Assembly: GCA_039566865.1 (NCBI GenBank)
Contig: CM076960.1
Coordinates: 13,120,501-13,184,500, forward strand
DNA length: 64,000 nt
Direction: 5' to 3'
Origin: Aurelia coerulea
Lineage: Eukaryota > Cnidaria > Scyphozoa > Semaeostomeae > Ulmaridae
Part shown: piece after piece, positions 56,038-64,000 of the stretch
Numbering within the stretch: the stretch's first letter is position 1
Layout of the letters: the number at the start of each line of letters is the position of its first letter
The notes under the pieces: generated by a model
Told to the model about the DNA's origin: nothing
The model's database searches: none
What the model saw: only the letters and a program-made list of their open reading frames with translations
Made by a program: the position numbers and the translations under genes

Positions 56038-57640
56038 TCAGGCGACCCCACAGGCGAACATATCCAATTCAACATCAGCCGCTCTTTCATTGAGACCGTT
56101 GGGTGCAAAGGTTCCCAATTTGTATTGCCAAAATAATTCTTTTCTACGAAGTGAGTAAACATCTGAAGCCCCATCAATGATTTTTATGCTGACCGAAAAA
56201 GCACCCTGATGGCCTTCACTAAAAAAATGCCCAAAGAAACCCGCCTGTGGTACCGCCTTACCCCTGTCAAGACTGCCATCATTGTATTTACGTGCATATG
56301 TTCGAAAATATGATTTGTACACATTAAATCTTTGCCGAAATTTGGTTTTTGTGCTGCCCACATATTTTTTATTGCAGCAATCACATTTGCAACAAGTAGA
56401 CTACATTCTCCGAGTTGCAATGATAAGCACCAGAGGAGATCGTAAAGCGTCGAGAGTCATTAAAATTTCGAAATGTCTCCCCTTCAACAATGAGTGCACA
56501 AATTTGACAGCTTCTCCTGCCATTACATTTGAAAGTGCCCTTTTCAGCTTGTTCATCCGTTTGTTGGTAAACTTTGGCCCGAACCAGAGTATCCTTGAAA
56601 TTTTTAGCCCTTCTGAACGAAACAAAAATCTTATCCTTGAAAATATGTCGATGTTCATTATCAGCAAAGAGTGCATTCAAACAAGTTTGCAAAATGTCGT
56701 AAACTTTATGAAATGCTGGATGGAATGTTAAAACCAGGGGTATCCTCGTATCATCCCGGTGCTTTTGGTTCCGATCCAGGAGGGTATTCCGATCCAACCC
56801 CCTTACCCTATTAAACTGTCCCTCTATTTCTCCCCTATTGTACCCCCTATCCAAAAGAAAATTTTCCAAGTTTTCCAATCGATTTTCAAAAAATGAGTCT
56901 TCTGAGCAGATACGACGAATTCGAAGGGCCTGCCCACAGGGAATGCCCTTTTTCGTATGACCTGGATGACACGAGGAACGATGAAGAAGCTGATGAGTAT
57001 CAGTCGGTTTCGTATACAGATCTGTGACTATTTTGTTACCTTGCCTAATAACCTGAACATCCAAAAAGTTCACCGTTTCCTTGGAATATTCAACGGTGAA
57101 CTTTATGGAATGGTGAGCGGAATTCAGAAAATCTACAAATTCTATAAGTTTTTCCTCCCCGTGTGTCCAAACTAAAAATACATCATCAATATAACGCCAC
57201 CATAACCAAGGCTTATATTGTGATTGTTCAAGAAGTTTTTCTTCCAAAGCCGCCAAAAATAGAATAGCATATGATGGTGCACATTTGGTACCAATAGCTG
57301 TCCCCCTAATTTGCTTAAAAAAATCACCATTAAACTCAAAAAAATTATTTGTTAGCACTAAATTAGCCAGGTCCACTAAGGTATCCGTAGAAACCGATTG
57401 ATTCTCCCTTGAATTAAGAGCAGTACGCAGAGCTTCCAGTCCTTCGTCATGGGGTATACTAGGATATAGACCGACCACATCAATCGTACACAGAATAGCA
57501 TCCCGAGGAAGGTCCTCCATGCTGGCTAGCTTTTGCAGAAAATCGTTAGTATCTTTGACATATGACCGGACTCTTTTTGCTAAAGGTTGGAAATGATGGT
57601 CCAAAACTGCTGAAATATTTTCAGTGAAACAGCCTGAATT
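56038..57640 (-). pseudogene. PLE-2 RT-GIY-YIG, frameshifted
   Basis: The 5' piece (57640-56385) has CFTENISAVLDHHFQPLAK, LCTIDVVGLYPSIPHDEGL (motif A), RGTAIGTKCAPSYA and WWRYIDDVFLVW (YIDD), then KCNGRRSCQIC. Within the GIY-YIG domain, at NVVYLLQ, the frame shifts by one base. It goes on as KKYVGSTKTKFRQRFNVY to a TGA-type end at 56038. One frameshift and 5' truncation make it a pseudogene. Confidence 0.85.
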
Positions 57641-57839
57641 TTATTTATATTATTTATTTTATTTTACTATTTATATTATATTAATTGTAAATAAGGCTTA
57701 ACCGTAAATAAGATTTTAAATTTGTTTTAATAGTATTTTGCACGGCCCCCTGTAAAGCAGTCTCTGCAGACTGACGGGGCTACCGTGGTTAAAAAAGTAA
57801 AAAATGAAAAATGAATCCTATCAAAGCAAAATTTCGATA

Positions 57840-58868
57840 TCAGTCGATTGGGTTCTCTCAAGCGATACCGTAAACATCTCACCTTATCTACCGAAGGTAT
57901 CTTGAAATGGAAATCCTATCCTGTCATTCCAGAGCAATTACATTCAACAGTCCTTCGAATCTGCCACGATCATGCCTCTTCAGGATATTTTGGGATAGAT
58001 CGCACATGGACACGTCTCTCCACTGCCTATTTTTGGCCAAATGCACGCAATGACGTCAACAATTGGGTCAAAAGTTGCCATACTTGCTCCTCATTCAACT
58101 CTCCTCCGCAGGGATACAACAAAGCACCCCTACAACCAATCGAATCATCGGAACGATTCCAAATTGTTTGCTACGCCCTCGCCGGCCCTTTTATCCCTGC
58201 ATCAGACAGTGGAAACACTTACGCATTAATCCTGGTTGACCATTTTACACAATGGCTTGAAGTGATTCCATTAAAAGACACACGTGGTCCTACCATCGCG
58301 AGGGTACCATCGCGCTTGCAATCCATAATCAATGGATTTGCATGTATGGATTGATGCAACGCCTTCATAGTGATGGCGCATCTAATGTGGATGGTTGTAT
58401 AATGCATGAAGTTTGTAATCTGTTAGGTATCGGCAAATCCAAATCGTCACGTCTTCATCCGCAAGGAGATGGGTTATCTGAAGCCATGGTGAAGCAAATT
58501 AAATAATGTATCCAGAAACAAGTTGACATACATGACCGTAACTGGGGTGAACATTTGCAATCATCTGCTTACGCCATCGCACTAGTGTAAGTACAAGTAC
58601 TAAAGTCACTCTTGCTGAATTAGTGTTTGGCGCCAAAATATCTACACCAGTACAATTATTAACCACACCATCACCTAGATCTATTCCACCATCACTTCCC
58701 AACCATGTCAAGCAAGCACAGATTTTTGCCAACGAACTAGGTGAAAGCATAAAGAAAACTGTTTCTCAGGTTCAAGCCTCTCTTGCAGCTTCTCGAAACA
58801 AGATGAAGAAACGGTATGATAAACATACAAAAGAACACCACTATCAAGTCCACGATACAGTAATGTTG
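57840..58868 (+). pseudogene. Gypsy pol: integrase
   Basis: The zinc-binding N-terminus is present (ICHDHASSGYFGIDRTWTRL and CHTCSSF, an HHCC arrangement). In the catalytic core the first Asp is replaced: the sequence is CYALAGPF where family members have a D before LAGP. The second Asp lies in LHSDGASN and the Glu in GDGLSEAMVKQ. A small duplication near 58300 (ACCATCGCG twice) shifts the frame, and stops follow after 58503. The enzyme is dead. Confidence 0.82.
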
Positions 58869-58877
58869 TGGCACCCC

Positions 58878-59323
58878 CGGGGGGTACTCCAATTGTGGCC
58901 TGACAGGGGGGTCCAGTCAGGGTTAAAGAGGGCCAAAGCAAAAATTTTGAAAACTACCCTCAAATGGTAGTATCTTTTTATAGAAACCCCCAAATGGTAG
59001 TTTGTGGACCTAAAATTGGGCCATTTGGTAGCGTGTGGTAGCAAAAATTTTCTGCAGTTTTTCAACATTTTCTATTGTAAAAATTGATTGAACAAAGCAA
59101 AAAAACTTCAAAATTCAATGATAATTACTGCTGCAACGACCATATTGCCGTGCGGAGGAGCCTACTGAGTTGAAATCTTATAACTTACCAAGAATCTTGG
59201 AATATCCCCAATTGGTAGTATATGTTTGACAAATAAGGCCATTTGGTAGCCATTTCGTAAGACCCTCAAACCGACTGGACCCCCCTGTTAGGCCATAATG
59301 GAAGTACCCCCCCCCCCCCGGGG
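58878..59323. mobile_element. G/C-tract MITE in Gypsy pol
   Basis: It is flanked by TGGCACCCC on both sides (58869-58877 and 59324-59332). Inverted ends contain a G/C run, GGTACTCCAATTGTGGCCT or its diverged mate, and GGGGGGTCCAGTC. Removing it with one duplicate brings the pol frame together. Related CCCGGG...GGTAC words occur inside the MULE-like element near 20837. Confidence 0.8.
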
Positions 59324-59332
59324 TGGCACCCC

Positions 59333-59797
59333 AACAAGAAGAAAGGAATTTCACGCTGCTGGCAGCCAAACTGGTCAGGTCCCTTGACAATAACTCGATT
59401 GATTGGAGATTTGTATTGCCAGCTTGCTGACTCACAAAGCAATGCAAACCCTATCGTCCACGTCAATCAGTTAAAGTATATTGTACCTCGATTTGATCAT
59501 TTAAAAGCTGAACGTGTATCAGTCAAAACAGCAACACAACAACAACAACAAAGCACAACTGACATATTTGAATCCCTCGTTACTGAACAGACACCAAACA
59601 ATGAACAAGATGAGCCAAATTTAAATGTGAACAGGGAAGGGAATGTAGAGATGGTGCAAAATAGAAATGTTAACAGAGAAGAACCAGACAGAGAAGCACC
59701 AGTCGATGAAGACCCTCCCATCATAACAGGAGGGTGGTGTAATATGAACCAAGGAAACATTATCCAACCAAGGACAAGATCACAATCCGTAACATAA
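59333..59797 (+). pseudogene. Gypsy pol C-terminal end
   Basis: The frame resumes after the MITE with NKKKGISRCWQPNWSGPL and ITRLIGDLYCQLAD, the SH3-like end of a Gypsy integrase. It then runs through a Q/N/E-rich tail to TAA at 59795-59797. Confidence 0.75.
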
Positions 59798-59807
59798 AGT
59801 CTATTAT

Positions 59808-59825
59808 TGACAGGAGGGGGGATAG
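59808..59825 (+). promoter_or_regulatory. Polypurine tract before the right LTR
   Basis: CAGGAGGGGGGATAG directly precedes TGTTATC of the LTR, the expected site for plus-strand priming. Confidence 0.75.
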
Positions 59826-59964
59826 TGTTATCATCGTAATAAATTATCATAATTAACTGTATAATTTAGGCCTCGGTCCTGTTCAGCTCTCTGTTGTTTA
59901 TGATATTGGTGAGCCTACACGTTGTTTTTCTCTCCGATATATTTCTGTTTTATGGTAGATAACA
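59826..59964 (+). repeat. Gypsy right LTR (139 bp)
   Basis: It starts TGTTATCATCG and ends GTAGATAACA, then TTGG (target duplication). Differences from the left LTR are few, so the Gypsy insertion is not ancient even though its coding part is damaged. Confidence 0.9.
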
Positions 59965-59969
59965 TTGGG

Positions 59970-60600
59970 GGACTTACTTTTATCTAATGATGCTTTACAT
60001 CAAACCAATATTCATGCTTCAAAAGAAACTTGTACGAGCTATTGCCTTTAAACATTTTTCTGCACCTTCTGCTCCTATTTTTCTCACTCTCCCACTTCTC
60101 AAGCTGCAGGATCTTTTTGAAATGAAACTGCTGACATTCGTTTATGAATCTGTTAGTAAGTTTTCCCCATCTTGCTTTCATGAGTTCTTTTTATGTGCTT
60201 TCGTAAGTTCATCAACATGATACCAGGCAGGCACGTAAAGGTGACATTCTTCTGACACGCAAAAACACTTTGCAATATGGTTTGAAATCTATTAGATATG
60301 CAGGTATACGAAATAAGATGTGTGCTCTTGAAGTTTTCAAAAATTTGAATGGCGTATCGCCACACGCCTTTCAAAATTACTTCACAAGAGTCAACCACAG
60401 CCAGCGTACTCGTGCAACTACAAAGAATATCGTTTTGCCTAGAGTCACATTGGAGACAGGAAAGAAAGGCATTTTCCTTTCAAGGAGACAATATTTTCAA
60501 TAAACTAACAGATGAAATGAAGACTGAAACTTCACTTTTACGATTTAAGACAATCTGTAAAAATTTTAACTTTGACTTTTAACTTTTTATCTTCTTGATG
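59970..60600 (+). pseudogene. Decayed LINE C-terminus
   Basis: Pieces in different frames read LQKKLVRAIAFKHFSAPSAP, LLKLQDLFEMKLLTFVYES, then YGLKSIRYAGIRNKMCALEVF and FNKLTDEMKTETSLLRFK. These are the usual order for the end of a LINE ORF2. At least two frameshifts are present. Confidence 0.7.
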
Positions 60601-60715
60601 TATATTGCTTCTTGTTTTGTTTGTTTGTTTTTCTCTTTGTATTTTAGACAGGTCCTTGATTAATAGCAGCAAATCCTTGCTAAACAAGTTTAACCTGTAT
60701 AGATATGATATTATT

Positions 60716-61110
60716 ATTATTAGGTGCAATATCTTGGAACAGCATTTCGCATGATATAAAACAAGCTTCAACAATAATGAGTTTCCGGCATCAACTAAAG
60801 CTCCATTTCTTCGCCACCATCTATCAGTCCTAGAACCTCAAACAACCAGCCAATATTAGCAGGTCATGCTTAAAATTGAAATTGTTGACTTAATGGAATC
60901 TTTATTTATCTATCAATCAAACTCCAAAATTTTGTTTTTAACCAAGGGGGTGCTCTCTCCTCGATTAGTTTACCTGTTGGGAGAGCTCCTCCTTTAAGAA
61001 ATTCCCTGCATGCAAATCCATTATTAAGTTGTTATTTTGTTGGTTCGTATTTAGTGTATTGTAACTTATTATGGCATTTGTATGTTGTGGAATTATGAAA
61101 TGAACTGAAC
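60716..61110 (+). pseudogene. LINE 3' end fragment (same family as 29132-29602)
   Basis: Translation of ISWNSISHDIKQASTI precedes a 3' UTR with the conserved CTCTCTCCTCGATTAGTTTA word. The tail is GAAATGAACTGAAC. It is a 5'-truncated copy. Confidence 0.68.
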
Positions 61111-61494
61111 GCTCAAATTTTGACCAGAAATCACATTTCTTGATTATGTCGCAAACATCAAATTTCCTTCCGTTGATATTTTTACCCTACTGCCTTAAAT
61201 ATTGGAGTAAATCAAATGATCCATACATTTTTGAATTGAGGGCAACGATATATAAGTTTTCAATTTTGACAAAAGTAGCAAAATTTTGTGCTAAATTGGG
61301 AGATTTAGTTCTGCTAGAATGTAGCTGAAAAGGAAAACATGGCTCGAAGGCCACATACATATGACACAAACACACAAGCAAGCCTGAAGGTCATTTCAAC
61401 AAGCATTGCTCGACTCGCTGTCAAATACTATAACGAACATGTAGATGATAAAACACATTGCATCTCCAGAGAGTCAAAACCTATGGTATCTTAA

Positions 61495-62756
61495 CCCTAT
61501 ATCCAGACTGGGCTTTTTGAGCTACTAGAAGACTGGGGGGACTCATTCAGCCCCCCCCCCGCCCTCTCTCTAAAATCGCCATTCCTTCACTTACGAAGAC
61601 GAAACTCACCACGCAGGTAGCCGTGTTTATGATCTATCATTTTTCACAAAAAGAATTCTAAAAATAGATATGACCTCATAATTATTCAAGACCAACTGGC
61701 ACGTGTTCACCAAAAAAGTGAAAAAATCAACTTTTTTTAAAATCTTTTTAATTTTCTAAGATTTATTCATGAAACCAAATTATGCCAATCAAAGCATTGT
61801 TAGAAGGTGAAAATATACTTATAAAGTGAAAAATTTGATTTTCGCCAATCCAAGATGGCGGACAGAGAGATTAAAATCTTGTTTTTCTGAAAAGTGACAA
61901 ATGCAGCAATAATAGAGAATTTCTCCATATATTACAATGAAAACTACTTCAATGATAAGTGATCGTTGCATACTTCATTTTTCCTTTTGAAACTTTTGTT
62001 TTGATTATTGCAAAAATGCTGACATCAGCATTTTTTCCCAGTAGTAAGAAAATGAGTTAGAAGGAAGAAGGAAGGGGGAAATAGGGGGTTTGAGGATAGT
62101 AATTTGGTGAAATTTTGATAATATTTTGACAAACTAAACACTTTCAAGTCAAAAAATTCTCACTGTAAAACAGATTATGAAAACTGATAGTTAGTAGTAC
62201 TATATGAGGATACCCCCGGGGAATCTTATACCGTTTGCGACCAATGGTGCACAAAATTCAAACAAAATTACATAGCTTAGGTGGAAACAACCCTGTTGAT
62301 CAGCTTTAATCTATTTATTGCTGAATGTAAAACATTTGGGGTCGAAATATCCTCGCAGAGAGACCGCTAACTAGTTTTTGCCATTTTCTTAAAGATGACA
62401 TCATTGATGAGGTCACATGACACATAATTGGTCTATAGTTCCTGGAAAAATTAAAGAGACCTTACAAATTATAAGTATAGAAAGTAAAAAGGATACTATC
62501 AAAGGATTATGAGGTGATCTGGAATTACACCCATAAACAGCTTACCTAAAAATTGGCCCCGACCACTCTGAAAAAAACAGCCACCCCCCCCCCCTGAAAT
62601 TTTTTTTCAAAATTTCACACAAAATCACACTTCAAAAGGATAGAAACTAAAAGTCAAAAAACCATTCCCTGGTTCGTTGAACCAATTTGGAGCAGTGCTC
62701 AGTTAAGTATGTGGGGGGGGGGCTGAATGAGCCCAAGCCCCCCAGTCTGGATAGGG
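61495..62756. mobile_element. Non-autonomous piggyBac-type element
   Basis: It is flanked by TTAA at 61491-61494 and 62757-62760. The ends CCCTATATCCAGACTGGG and (complement) CCCTATCCAGACTGGGG are inverted repeats of over 25 bp with C/G runs. There is no coding capacity in 1.26 kb. CCC ends and TTAA fit piggyBac, but the TIR sequence differs from the autonomous element at 43244-49064. Confidence 0.78.
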
Positions 62757-62760
62757 TTAA

Positions 62761-63344
62761 ATTGCCAGAGTTGTAGATCTGTAATAGACCTATTTTTTAT
62801 ATTAAGAAACTGCCCATAAGAAACTCAACTCTCAGATCGCCAAAAAATTAAGAAATTCCAGTACCTGGAAAATATAACTTAAGAAACTATGTATTTTGAT
62901 TAAGGAAATCCTTGACATATTTTTACTTTGCTTTGACTTGTTTCCAACTTATCATATTACTCCTAAGGAACTTGAGTAATGTCTAAACATTTAAAAGGCC
63001 TAAAAAACGTTGTTTTGAACTGTTCACCAGAGCACAAGTTGTGAACATGAAGATTGTTATGGAGCCTCTAAGAAACTTGTAAGAAACTCTGAGTACTGAA
63101 AACCTGATCATTTTAAGAAGCTTTCAGTACTGGCCAAAATTCTTAGTTTCTTATAAAAAGACGTGTGTATACACATAAACAGCATGTTCATTGCTTTAAC
63201 TCTTTCTTTAACTAATTTCATTCTCTATCATCATTTACGGATCTACACTTTCTCATTAAATAATGATTGATGGATTTACTACTCCACAGAAGATCCACTC
63301 TACTTGTTTTAGGCATTGATTTAGGCATTTTTCTCTCCTATCAG
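62761..63344. other. No gene recognised
   Basis: AT-rich sequence with short AAGAAACT-type repeats (62805-63150) and no convincing frame. Confidence 0.45.
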
Positions 63345-63478
63345 GTATGAAATAGTTAGCTGTTGATTGAACACATTTCAAGATGGGTGATCTGCTGTAT
63401 CAATATGAGAATGTTGAGTTAGGGGATTCAAGGAGCCAGAGTGGGTTTTATTCAACTGAACAAGAGATTCAAGAGCCT
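63345..63478 (+). CDS. Possible first coding exon of an unknown gene
   Basis: A good acceptor (TTTTCTCTCCTATCAG) precedes 63345, and a GTAAGT donor follows 63478. Between them an ATG at 63383 in the context AAGATGG opens 32 codons in phase 0: MGDLLYQYENVELGDSRS and QSGFYSTEQEIQEP. The composition looks like the disordered N-terminus of a real protein. I do not recognise it, and no second exon is seen before the window ends. Confidence 0.4.
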
Positions 63479-63480
63479 GT

Positions 63481-64000
63481 AAGTTTGTTTATTGCTGACA
63501 ATAAAGGAACATGTGTGCTAAAAAGTGCATTTGTCCTTGCTGAACTTTGTTGATGTCACTTTCCTGCCTTGGACCAGATCATGTTCTTTAAAAGGTCTAC
63601 TTTCTCGAATAGATTTACACCATATACCATATTTGTAGATAAAATCAGCCAGCCAATATCATAAATTCAAGCAGAGATTATGCTTAATTGGTGCATGGTA
63701 TAGAATTTCTTGAGCCTGCAGCCAGACCTTGTGAGGAAGTAAAATGGTTGCTTGAGAATTCCAGGTGCTCCTGGGAGAAAAGTTGGCTTGTTATCCCACA
63801 TAGTCCCAAATTTTCCCTTGGTGAAAACTTCTGCTTACAGTTACAAGGGCTTGTGCACATAAACATGACAAGAATGCTTGAGCCGTATGAAAGACTGTAA
63901 ATTTTCCAAACAAGAATTCTTATATGCCAGAAAACTATCCAATGCCTTTACTCTGCAACATACGCTCTGCTACTTACAGTCCCACTTTTATTGGTAACAA
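63481..64000. other. Right edge, no further exon recognised
   Basis: If the exon at 63345-63478 is real this is its intron. The open frames at 63684-63900 look like chance. Confidence 0.4.

Larger units (their letters stand above)
55542..57666 (-). mobile_element. Penelope-like retroelement PLE-2 (5'-truncated)
   Basis: It is flanked by a 17-bp direct repeat, ctatttatattatatta (55525-55541 and 57667-57683), in the LINE-B 3' UTR. It is related to PLE-1 in both protein and 3' end. The 5' part is missing: coding starts within the RT at about 57640. Confidence 0.82.
54726..57836 (+). mobile_element. LINE-B: 5'-truncated LINE, split by PLE-2
   Basis: It begins with LINE protein (LKTHAMIVGSRPKLNKI near 54740), followed by TKYLGVQLDSHLVW-stop, ALGFLKYAKKFLPEETLSK, YRGIVEPHFRYCCSVWG and a stop near 55452. 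Two in-frame stops show decay. The 3' UTR is cut at 55541 by PLE-2 and resumes at 57684. It ends in AAAAATGAAAAATGAA near 57836, where Gypsy pol resumes. It is close to LINE-A. Confidence 0.82.
33460..59964 (+). mobile_element. Gypsy-type LTR retrotransposon, swollen by nested insertions
   Basis: Two LTRs (33460-33599 and 59826-59964) start TGTTATC and end GATAACA. They are flanked by a 4-bp TTGG duplication (33456-33459 and 59965-59968). Between them, in order, are a PBS-like TGG, gag with a zinc knuckle, protease, RT, RNase H and integrase, and a polypurine tract before the right LTR. This is the Ty3/Gypsy order. Without the inserts (X, LINE-B with PLE-2, and a MITE) the element would be roughly 5 kb. 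Frameshifts and stops make it inactive. Confidence 0.88.

Noticed and set aside
63684..63900. Overlapping plus and minus frames near the right edge
   Set aside because: Short, no domain, no convincing splice context.

Overview
This window is eukaryotic, AT-rich, intron-rich and packed with transposable elements. It holds spliced exons of a canonical Ras GTPase, Penelope-like elements with a GIY-YIG endonuclease, several CR1/L2-type LINEs (one with an SGNH esterase domain in ORF1), a short-LTR Gypsy element, a piggyBac element and many TIR elements. That mix suggests an early-branching or marine invertebrate such as a cnidarian or sponge. The species cannot be fixed from the sequence.

Host genes. 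One host gene is clear: a Ras gene on the minus strand. Its coding exons lie at 32641-32611 (start codon), 27134-27086, 19105-19077, 18373-18324, 18000-17966, 15745-15643 and 1257-1139. All have GT/AG borders and matching phases. They cover codons 1-99 and 113-152. The predicted 40-nt exon for codons 100-113 was not found, and the C-terminal CAAX exon probably lies beyond the left edge. The gene covers more than 31 kb because its introns are full of mobile DNA. A possible 5' coding exon of an unknown gene lies at 63345-63478 (+). An open frame with an F-box-like end lies at about 3416-3852 (-).

Ras introns, left to right. Next come a palindromic MITE, a long-TIR element with an internal LINE tail, a 5'-truncated Penelope element (PLE-1) between two (AAT)n tracts, tandem repeats, more TIR elements and decayed LINEs. 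LINE-C, a full-length L2/CR1-like LINE (about 19.6-26.2 kb, +), follows; its ORF1 is split by a 1.26-kb MULE-like insert with a 9-bp target duplication. The first intron holds a large fold-back element (27.6-30.4 kb) that was itself hit by two LINEs.

Upstream of Ras, a Gypsy element with 140-bp LTRs spans 33460-59964. Most of that length is younger DNA nested inside it. Element X (34262-52053, 11-bp TIRs, 6-bp TSD) sits in gag. X contains a young palindromic array of a 1.89-kb repeat (R, 34.4-42.7 kb) and LINE-A. LINE-A is split by a 5.8-kb piggyBac whose ends are 150-bp satellite arrays in inverted orientation. A second LINE (LINE-B) sits between RNase H and integrase and carries a Penelope element (PLE-2) with a 17-bp TSD. 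A G/C-tract MITE sits near the end of pol. For four insertions (MULE-like in ORF1, X in gag, piggyBac in LINE-A, MITE in pol) removing the insert plus one target copy brings the host reading frame back together, so the order of events can be read.

The part I could not assign to a known family is the R array: four full and three partial copies, head-to-tail and inverted. Each full copy carries about 15 copies of a GGCTTGTTAGGCC-like motif and a possible two-exon membrane microprotein frame. Both Penelope elements also carry hammerhead-ribozyme-like cores at their 3' ends.
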